64,000 bases of DNA from NCBI GenBank assembly GCA_002118135.1, contig BDIU01000306.1:111205-175204 (forward strand), given 5' to 3'. Every line of letters begins with the position of its first letter. The stretch's first letter is position 1. The notes beneath the pieces were generated by a model. The model ran no database searches. It saw nothing but the letters and a program-made list of their open reading frames with translations, and was not told the origin of the DNA. The position numbers and the translations under genes were made by a program. This document shows positions 12,701 through 23,212 of this stretch, piece after piece. Origin of the DNA: Trebouxia sp. TZW2008 (taxonomy: Eukaryota > Chlorophyta > Trebouxiophyceae > Trebouxiales > Trebouxiaceae).

Positions 12701-12845
12701 TACTGGACATTGAAGCCCTGTTGCAGAAGTCGAATTAAGCTCATCAGTGCCGTTGCACATGTGTACGACGCCGCTTGTGACCAGACAAGAACTTGTACCG
12801 GGAGGCAGAGCGGCCCTGGCTGGAAGCACGGCTTTTGAACGACAT
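6775..12845 (-). CDS. EXO84: Exocyst complex component EXO84
   Basis: Subunit of the exocyst, which tethers secretory vesicles to the plasma membrane before SNARE fusion. Thirteen exons join without phase conflict: 12845-12799, 12717-12595, 12510-12428, 12190-12117, 11858-11736, 11361-11252, 11031-10822, 10392-10160, 9785-9626, 9242-9068, 8598-8518, 8037-7797 and 6944-6775, giving 609 residues (plant homologues are somewhat longer). The N-terminus is Ser-rich. The Vps51/EXO84 helical region follows (AEQIRKTVHDNYHHFIQACQ, then KLEGEMQAVRALL), then LEDLDIVIAERRCDEAAQLL, typical of EXO84, and the C-terminal helical part (YASALSQATFRAVALACNDV; LVKQHALSPF; LTAGF). The intron after 10160 starts GCAAG, and phase requires it. 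Decayed copies of the last two exons lie in the gene. The start ATG at 12845 is chosen because its phase fits; an ATG at 12710 is the alternative. Confidence 0.9.
7030..7076 (-). repeat. Decayed copy of EXO84 last-exon start
   Basis: After a TTTCAG acceptor this segment reads DELADAGIELTRTMAE in the same phase as the true last exon (6944 onward), which reads DVLVEAVMELTSTMAE. The copy soon runs into a stop. It is either a pseudo-exon or an alternative short last exon. Confidence 0.65.
7610..7738 (-). repeat. Decayed copy of 3' half of EXO84 exon 12
   Basis: Nearly the same bases as 7797-7920 (the codons for GISDAFQAYTSALTAGF), followed by a degenerate donor region. Read through, it is broken by stops. 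It lies downstream of the functional exon, in the last intron. Confidence 0.7.
8074..8222 (-). repeat. Decayed copy of 5' half of EXO84 exon 12
   Basis: Matches the first half of exon 12 (8037-7915) together with its acceptor. The acceptor CCAG has become CCAAAG. The translated copy (AGLTHTLPSAGHLISTVQ) resembles the functional AGLTHTFPSAGHLVSTVQ but is interrupted further on. It sits immediately upstream of the functional exon. Confidence 0.7.
10461..10530. repeat. Perfect 27-bp inverted repeat, hairpin in EXO84 intron
   Basis: Arms 10461-10487 and 10504-10530 are perfectly complementary around a 16-base loop. Pairing continues a few bases outward with one bulge (ATGAT against ATCAT). It lies in the intron between the exons ending at 10822 and starting at 10392. 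As RNA it would fold into a stable stem long enough for Dicer-type processing. A short non-autonomous inverted-repeat element is the alternative, but no target duplication is obvious. Confidence 0.85.
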
Positions 12846-13185
12846 TGCCGTTTGCACCGAAAATGTCCCAGCTACTAAGAAGTCAGGGCGTAGCCCATAC
12901 GTCGCTCCGGCAGAGGTATCGAGGCAGATGGCTGATCAAGCGTGATCACCGTGTTATGTTCGAGGGACGGGCTCTCGATTGCATTCAATCATCTAGATAC
13001 CGTCACTGCCGTCCTTTGTCTGCATTCAAGTTAATCTGGGAGCGCCACATGCGTTGCGATCTTGGGTGCACGAAGTGCTTCACATGTGTGTGCGTGCGTC
13101 TGTGTCGGTTATGGTGTTCGTCTTCGCGCGTACGCTGCGACAGTGGCAAGCGTCTTTCACCTTTACGGTAGTCCTTTGCATCTGC
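12846..13185. promoter_or_regulatory. Divergent CG-rich promoter region
   Basis: The 340 bases between the inferred start codons of EXO84 (minus) and the mitochondrial ARM-like gene (plus) are unusually rich in CG dinucleotides, as is the adjoining coding sequence. No TATA box is evident. Both genes probably share this region. Confidence 0.5.
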
Positions 13186-14900
13186 ATGATTCCTTCAAGG
13201 CTTGCTTCAAGACTCCTCTTGCGCATTCGCGCGGCTGCTGCAGCTAACGATCTTGCATTGTTACCCATTTGCAACGCGTTGCGGACTGACAAACGACCCT
13301 TGACATTGTGGTCTACATCCTCTGCGAGTTCGTTGCAATATTTCGCAACAAATGGCCAAAAGCGAGGTTTTGCCAGCTCTGCAGATGCAGCTAAAGGTAC
13401 TCACCAGCTTGCCATCACCAGCTGCGAGCTTCAGCACTGTTGACTGCTGCTTTACGTTAAAAGCACGCTGTAAATCAGCCAAAACAACGTGACTGAACAT
13501 TCATTTCCTGTGGGGTGAAGAGTCAAACTTTGGGCGAGACCTGCAAGTACGCTTTGTGCGCATTATTGCCTTTGGGATGATTTTGGTGGCAGCAACCAAG
13601 GTTGTGCCTATGATGTGTAGGTACTTGCCTTCCTGTCTGTTTTGTCATGTCTACAATCCACATGTTTTGCAGCTTTGATTACATGTCAACTATCGCACGT
13701 GAGCTGCAGTCCTGAGCACAGTTCCACACGCAGTCCAACTGTGTGATGCCAAGGAGCCTCTGATGCAGGCAAGTCTGTTTCTGTACAGCTGACATGCCTG
13801 CAAAGCAAAGTTTGTGCTGTTAGGCCTCATGATGGGAATCTCTATTTATGAAGGCAGTTTGAGACTGCTGCTTTAGAGCAGCAACCAGCAACTGACATGC
13901 CTGCAAGATTACAGCCTGCCTCATGTCAGTCAGATCATCAATTTTGGCTGTTGCAGAAGCTGCAGCAAACAAAGCTGGCATGTAATGACACACAGCCTGC
14001 CTTGTGTCAGTCAAACCATTTTGGTTGTTGCAGAAGCTGTCACAGACACAATTGGTGAATGACAACTCATAGCCTGCCGTGTTTCAGTCAAACCAATTTG
14101 GCTGTTGCAGAAGCTGCAGCAAACACAGCTGGCACGCCAAAACTCACAGCCTGCCTTGTATCAGTCAGGCCGTTTTGACTGTTGCAGACATCTGCAGCTA
14201 GTAGAGTTCACAGACTGGCAGAAAATGATAAACACTTGAAAGAGCTAGTGGATGCTGATGTGCCTCAAAAGCTGCTAGTCATGCTCAAGCCTGATGTTGA
14301 TCCAGGTAACAACACCCAAATGTAGTGATGTTAGAATTGGATGATGGGCTTGTTTGCTGCAAGTCGGCAGCATTGCAGGTTTGCTATGTTGCACTTTGTG
14401 TCGGCAACATGGTACGTACATGGCAGCAAGTCAGCTGGTTACAATGTTGCAGGTGTTGCAACAGCGGTCTTGTCAGCTGTCAAGGAGCTCAGTCGACTGC
14501 CAGAAGGCATCGCAGCCCTCAAATCAGCAGGTGACATCGTCAGCTTCTTTTGCCTGTCTTTGTGCATGCATTACATGTGCGCTCAGTGCACTCATCAACT
14601 GGCCTTTGCACTCTGCTGGTTGGAAGAAATGTCCATCATGATAGTTCATTTGAGAGACAGAGTAAGTTTATGCTATTAGACATCATGACAGAAGCAATGG
14701 TGCTAAGAAGCTTCCTGAAAGTCATGTCACATTGCCAATCCACAGAATGCTGTGCGATGTTGTGCTGTCTGTGTTTTTACCTATGGAAGTGCTGTGCAGG
14801 TGCTGTTGCTACCCTGCAGCAGGGTCTCCAGGAGGAGTGGTTTCAGCATGACAGCACACAAGAAGCTGCCAAGATCAGTCGCTGGCTGCAGTCAAGGTAG
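13186..14900 (+). CDS. Small mitochondrial ARM/HEAT-like protein
   Basis: Four exons join in phase 1 throughout: 13186-13396, 14198-14305, 14453-14530 and 14800-14900, giving 165 residues. The first about 65 residues form a classic mitochondrial presequence: many Arg and Ser, no acidic residues early (MIPSRLASRLLLRIRAAAAA), and a cleavage-like RGFASSADA. The mature part is two or three short helical repeats of armadillo type (HRLAENDKHLKELVDADVPQ; ATAVLSAVKELSRLPEGIAAL; TLQQGLQEEW) ending EAAKISRWLQSR. Such repeats usually bind partners; the substrate is unknown. The opposite strand is also open over exon 1 (13500-13080), but the presequence and the phase-consistent downstream exons favour this strand. 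Intron 1 contains a tandem array derived from the exon 2 acceptor. Confidence 0.75.
13906..14197 (+). repeat. Tandem array ending in a splice acceptor
   Basis: Four units of 75-80 bases share CAGCCTGCC, TGTCAGTCA, then TTTTGGCTGTTGCAGAAGCTG and GCAGCAAACACAGCTGGCA. They start near 13911, 13990, 14070 and 14147. The last unit runs directly into the functional acceptor and first bases of the ARM-like gene's second exon, so every unit carries a potential TTGCAG acceptor. Confidence 0.75.
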
Positions 14901-15144
14901 AGACAAGTGTCAATAGCTCATTGAGGCGCAGATTTTGATGCTGGCTCAGATAACCACTGTGATGCTGGCAACAGTGTTCATGGCTATGAACACTGGGTGG
15001 CACCGTCTGTACCATGCTATCTTTACCTCTGTCCACAGCTCTCTGAACACCCTGTCTGATCAAGGCTGCTGAGCCAGAATTGGACAAGGCACACATGTAT
15101 GCACACAGCAGCCTGCTACACATATTGCCAGCACTAGCATGGGC
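14901..15144. other. Short convergent intergenic stretch
   Basis: Nothing recognisable apart from the 3' flank of the ARM-like gene. The minus-strand ORF at 15145-15660 would end at its right border. Confidence 0.4.
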
Positions 15145-15660
15145 TCAAAGGGCTTCATGGCTGCTGCATGCAAAATGCAGAACACAACAAAGAGGAGCAG
15201 CTTCTGATATGGCTAGCTCGTTTGTCACGAGAGGTGCTCCTGGCACAAGTAGAAAGTCTGCAGGTTTGCGAAAGACAAGAAATGAAAAGTCCATGCCGTT
15301 AGGCGCCATGACGAGAGCCTCTGTTAAAAGAGGCAGCCCAGGATTTAACGGATTGGCGCCATTGTGGATGGCCACTGTCATGGCTGCCACTCGCATGCTG
15401 TGCTCAAGCCGCACATTTATGCCGTACCTCAGGCCGTTTTCGAGTGCTGTCACATAGTTTCTAATGCAAGAACTGGTGCATGGACTCAACAGGCGCACGT
15501 GCTGCACCCACGTGGGCCTTGAAACGCCCTTGCTGCAAGGGGGCCTAAAACCAGCCCTGGCCGTGTCAAACACGGCGTGCACCAAAGTTTGAATAAGCAC
15601 TGCCGTTGATGGGGTCGCGCCATCAGGCAGCTGGCACCATGCGCAGACAAGAAATTGCAC
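15145..15660 (-). CDS. Uncharacterised open frame, doubtful
   Basis: A 171-codon minus-strand frame without stops in a CG-rich stretch, starting from GTG rather than ATG. It would need an upstream exon that I could not place. The part around 15450-15390 reads ALENGLRYGINVRLEHSMRV, which faintly resembles the NGLRYG..R.PH segment of the peroxisomal PMP24/TMEM135 group. That likeness is weak and unverified. The plus strand of the same segment is also open and Ser/Arg-rich from 15210. It overlaps the presumed 5' end of the plus-strand gene at 15639, so at most one of the two may be right there. Confidence 0.25.
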   Translation of the reverse strand: MQFLVCAWCQLPDGATPSTAVLIQTLVHAVFDTARAGFRPPCSKGVSRPTWVQHVRLLSPCTSSCIRNYVTALENGLRYGINVRLEHSMRVAAMTVAIHNGANPLNPGLPLLTEALVMAPNGMDFSFLVFRKPADFLLVPGAPLVTNELAISEAAPLCCVLHFACSSHEAL

Positions 15661-18600
15661 TGCAGCAAGCAGCTGCTGGCCGTTATGATTGGGCCGTTCC
15701 GCACGGTATGTTGTCGTCTGACGACAAAAACCAGGCAGCCATACTGCTGATTGAGAAACTGGTCACAGCGCTGCTGCATGGGGACCAGACGGACTTCATT
15801 GTTCCAAAAGGTTGATGCTCGATATCAGCCTCAGTCGCGACAGCTGGAGACTGCATATGCGCTACAGTCCTCTACAGCGACAGTCAGAGTCGACGAGGTC
15901 AAGTTCGGCCAGCAAGGCACAGGCGGCGGACGTTACGTCTTTGACAGGAGGTCATATGCCACTGCTAAACGAGGACCAGGCAAGGTGGCAGTGCAGGCGA
16001 CCGTTCAGGTACTTTTGAAGCTCGATGCACTCTCTTGATCCACTCCAAGACTTTATCCGACTGCGGCGTGCGAACTTGCAATTTGCTATGTGCGGTCGAC
16101 ATCCCAATCTGACTTTGCCGTTTGAAGCCAATTGCAGGACGTCCATGCTGTTACAGGCACCCGGATTTCAACCCATGAAACTGAGGTTGCACTTGAGCTG
16201 GAACAAGTATTATCAGACTGAAGCCCTGCAAAATGCATTTGAGCATCCAGTGGACAATCTTCAGCAGATACCAAAATTGACAGGCCGAGACCATGATACC
16301 TGGATATCATGTCCAAATTTGACTGAGGACTTTGAGGACTTTGGAAATGATTGTTACATTCTAATTTCACGCCTCCATCCCTCAGTTGACGGCCTTCAGC
16401 AGGTTGACAAGTTTGATCCTGACCAAAAAAAGCTGGCAATCAGGGTGCCGTTGTACAATGATACAGAATTGAATGAAATCAACCAAAATATCAGCACACA
16501 ACAACCCGTTGTACAGAAGCAGCATAAGGTCAACCCTCACTTGGTCCTCAATGAGCTAACTGTGGCAGAGTTTCATGGGCTGGATCCTAATGGTAACACA
16601 GTTGACCAAGAGACAGTAGCAAAGATCTTTGCAGGCATCGGACGGTTGCCTCATCGATTGCCACTGCCAGAGCAAGCCATCCCAGCCTCAACCTTGTACC
16701 CTTTTCCTGTGCTGCCATCAACTGTTATTGATGAAAGGTCAGCATCAAATGAAGGTGGCAGCATCTCCTTTGCCTTTCTCAACAGTCAGGTATCTCAGCA
16801 CAGCTCCACGTACATACTGCTAATGTTTGCACTGTTCACAAGGCTCCCATGCTGAGACTACATTTGTTCAATCTGTACACTGCAGTCGTCTCAACACGCT
16901 AGAACTGCCCATCTTCGAGATGAGCACAAATACATTAATGCCAGGATTGAAAAGGATCTGAAATATCTCAAGCTTCAGGTAACACTGACAGCTCACTGCG
17001 GTATGCTGTTTTGCATGATATCTATTATCTGCTACTTATGTCATGTGTTTTTGGCTTGATGCTCCAGGTCAAGCAGCATAGCTCAGAGATTCACAATGTG
17101 AAGACACATGTAAGTTTGGGCTTCTTCATCTTCATTGCTAAAACCCAGTACCTGCAATGCAAAGCGTGTAATGTTGGGTTTTGTTTTGCTGCAGATGAAT
17201 GATGTAAGTATTTACATCAAAGAGCTTGATGGTGCAGGTCAAGCAGCATAGCTCAAGAGATACAAAATGCGAAGGCACATGTAAGTTTGTCCAAGGCTTT
17301 TTCAGCTTTTCTCATTGCTGACAAATGAAATGTAAAATCAAATACATATAAACCTTCATTGCTGCAGCTAGATGATATAAGCGATGACGTAGCGGATCTG
17401 AGCCTTAAAGTTGATCAAACTACTGTTTCATCCCCCTTGCTGCATGAAACAAGCTTTGAGGACAGCTCGCCTGAGGATGCCTTTTTTGACAGCTCGCCCG
17501 AGGATGCCTTTTTTGCTGAGATCTTTGAGGCCCCTGACAGTCAGTGAGTCACCATGGAAAGTTGACACAACCCACCCTTGCGATCAGCAATTCACTTTGG
17601 CTGCCACGCTCACACTTGCTATCTCACATATTGCGTGGCAATCACGCATCTGCTTGTTGTTCATGCACACTGCTTTCCAACACAAATGAGGCTGCATATT
17701 CTTGATCAGCTGCAAGTATTGTGATCAATCTGCTGTCATACAAAATGCAGAAGCAAGCTGTTCTGAGCTGTGTGCAGGGATGAGCAAATGCTTGGCATAC
17801 CGTCAACCTTTGAAGCTGACAATTCTATGCCAATGGCTTCTGGTAACTCCGCCAGGCTTTTGATGTGCTGAGCATTGCCAAGGGATTCCATTTCTTCATT
17901 GCTTCCTGTCAACTCTGCAAGCTTGATGACGAGAGCAGATATTGTTCATGTTCATGCGCCTGTATCACGTGGCATTGCGTCTAGCAACCAGTTTCAAGCT
18001 GTTGATGTTGCCTGGCATCGTTTAAGCTTGCATGTTTCAATATAAGAACCTTGTGTAAGGCCGCATTGAGACAGTCAATGGCATTGGTGCATAAGACAGT
18101 CCCTTGAGAAGCAAGTGTGTCACTCTGCAGGGTTGGGAAACGCATACTCAGACATTCATTTTCAGCAAAAGCTTGTTTCTGTTGTAGTTCCATTTCCTCA
18201 AGTGGACGAGGGGGTGCTGCAAATTGTCGTGATTAAAGCTCTCAAGGCAAATCCAAACAAAACTGCATTAGACCTTTCATACTATGTCTGGCCTAAGAAT
18301 CCAGATCCATCAGTGGATCGGACAACAAGATCAGCAATGAAAACAAAAGTAAGCACGCCCATGATCGACAGTGAGTGCGTGCGATGCCTGCAGCCCCTCC
18401 TACGTACTCACGCCAGCCATGTGCTTGTACATCACATCATGCACCATCTTCAACAGGATGGGCCACCTACATTGAGCGCTTGTGCCAATGCCTTTACTGA
18501 AATGTCTATGCCCATATGCATATCAATAAAGGCTTTGATCTAGTCAGCAATGCAATGTTTGATGTGCGACTGCAGGTCAATGCAGCTTTGCACAAGCTTC

Positions 18601-18680
18601 CAATCAAAGATGCTGCATGGGAGAAAGGCCTTCACCCGCAGAAGCCCCTCTGGAAGTGGGTAGGCGCCAGACATGCCTGA
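15639..18680 (+). CDS. Uncharacterised acidic coiled-coil protein
   Basis: Not recognised. Joined exons: 15639-15810, 15878-16008, 16138-16206, 16265-16789, 16886-16978, 17068-17109, optional 17195-17203, 17368-17543, 17778-17842, 18131-18348 and 18576-18680, about 534 residues. From 16886 onward all phases agree; before that the joins are plausible but less certain. The N-terminal part looks beta-rich (TVRVDEVKFG; KVAVQATVQDVHAV). A central part includes FDPDQKKLAIRVPLYNDTE and VNPHLVLNELTVAEFHGLD. Then comes a charged helix (HKYINARIEKDLKYLKLQ) and an acidic stretch with a 9-residue tandem repeat (SSPEDAFFD). The C-terminus is compact (ALDLSYYVWPKNPDPS; HPQKPLWKWVGARHA). The start is placed where the CG-rich island lies. 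Introns of 58-67 bases occur near the 5' end. A duplicated exon copy lies at 17222-17283. Confidence 0.6.
17222..17283 (+). repeat. Decayed duplicate of the 42-base exon at 17068
   Basis: The exon 17068-17109 (VKQHSSEIHNVKTH) and its GTAAG donor recur here with one extra base, so the copy breaks the reading frame. The TGATGGTGCAG in front matches the original acceptor TGATGCTCCAG. It is probably skipped. Confidence 0.7.
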
Positions 18681-19879
18681 AGTGATCTATTCTCAATTGC
18701 AGTGTCAGCTTGTACAGATGTGGCAACTTTGCACAAGGGTCACGTACGAATTGGTTCTGCAGAATATGGACACTAGCTTCGGCAAACTGCTGTGTTGGGC
18801 AGATAGCACTATGTCTGCATGTGTGTCTCGTGCACACATCATAACAATTTAAAGATCTGGTAGGCCATAAGCTAAGCTGTACTAACATAAATTGGTGCAG
18901 CACTTTCAGTAGGGGTGCCTAGTGAAGTGATACAGAGGGCTGTGCTTGAGTTCTATTGCTGATTTCAATACCGTGTGCAGTTTTGAGAGTATGCTGCCAC
19001 TACAGCCCTTGTCTCATCACCTTAGACTTCTGAGTATACAGTCAAAAGCAGCTAGATACAAGACAGTCTGCAACAAAGTCTCAGGCAGAAAGCTTGCATT
19101 TTGTATTTCCAGAACATTATGGCTTTGCTGTGTTCAGCATGAAGTGCTATCTGACTAAGCAACTGTCAGAAGTCGTCTCTGCTGTACACAGCAATGCCAA
19201 GTGTAAGCTTTCTGTGTGGCCTTCTCAATTTGGGAAACTTCTTGCATCTCCTTTTTTGTGACAATTGACAGTTGATTCTGACCAGAGATTGCCTGTTAAC
19301 TTGTAATGGTTCATTTGGCCTCTTTGTGACCTCTGTTTCCACATCTGTTTCTCCTCCTGTGTCAACTAACATCAGCAGGCGCTGCTGCTGCCAGAGTCAA
19401 TAATGACAGAGTGGCAACACTGCATTCCTTGCAGTTGTCAGCCTGCAAAAGCATACTGACTGCAGAGTGTCTTGCTGCATATTGTTGTTCTCTGACATCT
19501 CACACGTCAGGTCATGGTGCCTCAGGAGGCTGCTACACTGATACGAACAATCATCAATTCTGATCAGTGCTGTAGGATCATGACATGCATATCATGCATG
19601 CTACCAATTCCATGTGCGGTGTCACAGCCACGATTGAAACCTCTGCTACAAAGCATGCTGCAGGCAACAACTAGGACAACTTTTATTGAGCTCTTGCACC
19701 AGTCCAAGCCATTCAGGGCCAGCAGTCATCCGGGCATTTTAGACCTGCAGCTGACCTGTTGTCTGGTTTTCCCATGCAAGCCTCTTCTTCCATATGCTGT
19801 GCGAGCGTTCGAAGCTGGGGTTCAAGCAATCAAGCACAGCGAACGCTGTTTGCATATCGCGGCAAGAACCAGTGGCTTG
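18681..19879. other. Intergenic region with one doubtful minus ORF
   Basis: The 3' flank of the preceding gene, then 1.2 kb without a supported exon. A minus-strand frame at 19372-19166 has charged composition (MLVDTGGETDVETEVTKRPN, then Lys/Arg-rich to a stop) and could be a short exon. No partner exon was found. The right end (about 19750 onward) becomes CG-rich, as expected for the promoter of the next gene. Confidence 0.35.
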
Positions 19880-21679
19880 ATGTCGAATCCATCTCAGGCA
19901 ATCAGCGGACCACAACAGGTAGTGAACACGGTGTTGCTGAAGCCTTTACTCTCAATCCAAGATTCACATCGAAGATTTGCTGCAGGTAGTCGCAACCTTG
20001 CAGCGGCTCAACACCTCGCGCGTATCGTCCAAAGACTGCTTGCATCAATGCGAAGCACTGAAGTTGGGGATTCAAAGCAGTCCTGAAGCGCTGCAGCTCT
20101 TCAACACGCACAAAGGTCTGTCAGAAAACACCGACTTATGGCTACGGGCTATGCACTTCCAGTGTAAAAGCGCATCCAACTTGGAAATGGTGTACAGGTG
20201 TGCAAGTGCTATTGCATCAGCTCAGCCAGGCGTCAAAGAGCGCTGCTCTGTTGGACTCGATCTTGTGCTGCCTGAATACTGCCCTTCAGCAGGACCAAGC
20301 TACTGCAAGGGTAGGCAACGTCGCTTTGGCACTCATGCAAAACCCTGCCGGCACTCTAACATGTGCTCAAACACAGGCAGTACAGCAGCAATTTTGGACA
20401 GCCCAGGGTCAGGTGTCTGTCACAGAGGCTGTTGGCTTTGTGTTGGCTGGGCAGGCAGATGTCACAGCAATTGAGGCCAGCCTTACAGACTACCTCACAT
20501 TGCTAATGCTTCTGGCACAGCATAACAGTGCTGAGCAGCAATTGCAGCTGTTGAGGGTGTCTCAGTCCGTCCTCAAGCAGTCTGCTCATGCTATGCGCAC
20601 CTCAGCCAGCTTTCAAAGTCAGCTCCTTTACGTGTTGCAAGAGCTTTTACAGGTGTGCAATTGAACTGTGTGTTGATATTTGAGCTGCATCATGATGCAT
20701 ACAATGCTAATGCATCAAGCTTTGCTGCAAGCATCCTCACGACAACTTATTGCAAGCAGGCTTTGTGGCATTTGCAAGTTGAGCAGAACTCATTCCAGTG
20801 GTCTCAGCTACATTGTGCAATGCAGCTGGACAGCGCATATCACATCGATGGCCTTGAGATCTTGAAGGGCAGCAGGCTGTTGCGAGCAAGTGCTAAGGCC
20901 GTCAAGTCACACAGCCAAGATGCAAATGTCTTTCACAGCGCTATTCAGCTGCTGAACATGCTTCTGACAGTCTACAGTCACAGCAGCTGTTTTGACGCCT
21001 TGGTTGAGGAGATTTTGGCCAGCAACCTTGCGCTGGAGACAGAGATTGCCATGAAACAGCAACAGGTCTGCGCACCTCTCACTCTTATAAGTGACCTTTG
21101 CATTCCTTTTTGTGTACTCTGGACCAGTGCTTGCATGTCAGCAGAGCTCTTGGTTGTTCAGCATCCTTTTGATTCTAAGGCGCACGCGCGGCAGATAGTC
21201 TGAGATTGGAATGGTATAACAGAAACTTGTATGAGTGGCTGCACAGTGCATGTGACGGCAATGTTTACAAGGTGTCCTGTGCGAATGTTTCAGTGCACAT
21301 CTGACGTGTTGCATCTTTGCAGGAGCAAGGCGTGGGTCAAGTTGACAGCAGCTCAAGTCAATTGCAGCCAAATGCAGCTTCATCAGCTTTGCAGCAGCTG
21401 GCAGATTGGCAGGCACAGCATCGTGATCATATGCGTGCAGACGTGATGCAAGTCATGGAGGAAAGCTCAGATGATGAGAGCACTCTAGCAGAGGGCAGTC
21501 AAGTCAACATGACAGCCAATGCATCCTCCTTTGGCACTCTAGATTTTGGGGAACAGCCGATTCGTTCAAAGAGCATTATGCATCAGGACTCAAAGAGCCA
21601 ACAGCAACCAGAGCCAGCCACAGCTGAAAAACACAGAGGCTTGGTTTCTTTCATCAAAGGTGCACTGAGGCAACGTTAA
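19880..21679 (+). CDS. Uncharacterised all-helical (ARM/HEAT-like) protein
   Basis: Five exons join cleanly: 19880-19918, 19986-20115, 20198-20652, 20826-21065 and 21323-21679, giving 406 residues. Start MSNPSQAISGPQQ is chosen because it lies inside the CG-rich island and its exon ends in the phase needed by the next. Residues about 14-280 are predicted helical pairs rich in Leu, Ala and Gln (VVATLQRLNTSRVSSKDCLH; VLLHQLSQASKSAALLDSIL; LLMLLAQHNSAEQQLQLLRV; AIQLLNMLLTVYSHSSC), in the style of solenoid adaptor proteins. The C-terminal 120 residues are acidic and disordered (MEESSDDESTLAEGS), ending in a basic tail (HRGLVSFIKGALRQR). No family was recognised. A TGTAA follows the stop by about 7 bases. 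Confidence 0.7.
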
Positions 21680-22192
21680 AGAGTTGCTGTAAGCATTCAA
21701 GGTCGGGTCTACTGTTTGTGGGTGTCAGTGGCGTTGCATTTTACTCTGTGTGATCGATTGATTCGAATATTAATTACGGGCTCAAGGAACTGAAGTTGCC
21801 ATGGGCTAAGCACGAGCAGAGAAATTGCACAATTGTACTGGTGAAGTTGCGAAGAGATCACCATTGCTGGTGAAATTGCCATCAACCACACCTGTACATG
21901 GCATGCACAATATGTTGACTGTCACGTTACACGCTGCATCAGGATCCAAGGCGTGAAAAGCTGTCACACATCAATGAGTTGTCGATATGGCAGCATGCAG
22001 CATGACCACATCAGGGTGCAATCATATCATTGCTGGCAAAGGAAGCAATGCAGCAAAGTCTTGTACAAGTGCAAACCCTAAGCTAACCAGCATAAGAGGC
22101 TTTCATTGTCAAACTGCAGGAGCACGCTGTTGTCGATAACAACCTAATCCCTCAAAGCTTATTGTAATGAAAGGATGGGATCATCTGCATTG
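21680..22192. other. Convergent 3' intergenic region
   Basis: Lies between the 3' ends of the helical protein gene (plus) and COX5B (minus). It contains an AT-rich patch near 21760 and no supported exon. Confidence 0.5.
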
Positions 22193-23212
22193 CTAATGAC
22201 CACCATGTCCATCATCTGCAGGCACTCTCTTCAGCACAAAGAACTCGCCAGTGTCCACAATCTGCTTAGGTGGCTGACCCTCCTCAATGGTTCCCCACCA
22301 AATGATGGAATCATCATAGGGGTCAGGCACACCCACAATCCTTTCAGCCAATGATGATGTGACCTCTACTGGATTGTCCTCTGTGCCCCATGGTGCATTC
22401 AGCCTGCATTGACATGATACAGCCTCAGCATTGCTGTGCATCAGCATTTGTTGAGACTTACACGGCACCATGCGCGACGACACTTTGTGTTGTGGAAACA
22501 TGTTCTTGTAGATCAATGGCAACCTGTGTATGCACGCAATGATCATCAGCTTAAGCGCAGGCAAGCACAAGACTTACCAGTCTTCTTGAAACATATCTCT
22601 TCCCTCTGCAGCTGCTTCCAGCTCTTGCCTGGAGTACAGTATCTGGTCAGCAGCAAAGACAGCAAAAGCAAGTGTCTGCATGCAGCCCCATAGGCAGCGT
22701 ACACAGCGTAAGCTGCGCAAAAGATATGAGCCAGCATTCACCTTTCTAGTCCAGTCGCATGCTCTATGTCCTCTTTGGTGATGACAGCAGAGGAAAACGA
22801 TCTAGCTGCTTTGCATAGAGAATTTGACAAAGCTGTGACTGCTGTCGTTTGAACCTACACCAGGAACATAAACTTTGCAGCCTTAGCAATTTCCACCTGT
22901 TCACTCCTCAGACAGGTCGAACAGCGTTTGTGAAGCCCAGGCATGAGCTCATTGGCAACTTTTCACATGACTGTCCTCTCAAATGTACATCAGGCTATCA
23001 GCAGGCACACAAGGCTATATGATGTTGTGGCATCAAGCCGTATGCCATCGACTGGCCCAACCAGAAACTGTTGGACCTGCTTCGATCAAGATGTCAGTAC
23101 GCACCTGCGCAGAGAGGATGCTGCATCCTTGCGTTCCAGCCAATATCGAATGACCGCCTGTGAGCTTGGCAGCATGACGAGCCAGTCCCGCTAGTCTGTA
23201 CACTCTGTGCAT
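22193..23212 (-). CDS. COX5B: Cytochrome c oxidase subunit 5B-like, mitochondrial
   Basis: Nuclear-encoded peripheral subunit of respiratory complex IV. Five exons fit in phase: 23212-23105, 22854-22742, 22628-22578, 22523-22464 and 22403-22193, giving 180 residues. The presequence is MHRVYRLAGLARHAAKLTGG..., with a second basic stretch CKAARSFSSAVITKED giving a likely cleavage site. The mature part has the family's ATGLERQELEAAAEGRDMF, then APWGTEDNPVEV, ERIVGVPDPYDDSIIWW and GEFFVLKRV. In animal and plant COX5B this last half carries the four zinc-binding Cys; here the C-terminal exon has no Cys at all, with GQPPKQIVDTGEFF where a CPVC-like loop normally sits. A TATAAATA box lies 41 bases upstream of the ATG. 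The fourth exon's donor is read as GTGTAAG, since phase rules out the GTAAG two bases later. Confidence 0.88.

Noticed and set aside
13080..13500. Minus-strand frame opposite the mitochondrial presequence exon
   Set aside because: Open and protein-like, but it lacks further exons, while the plus frame gives a typical presequence and joins three more exons in phase.
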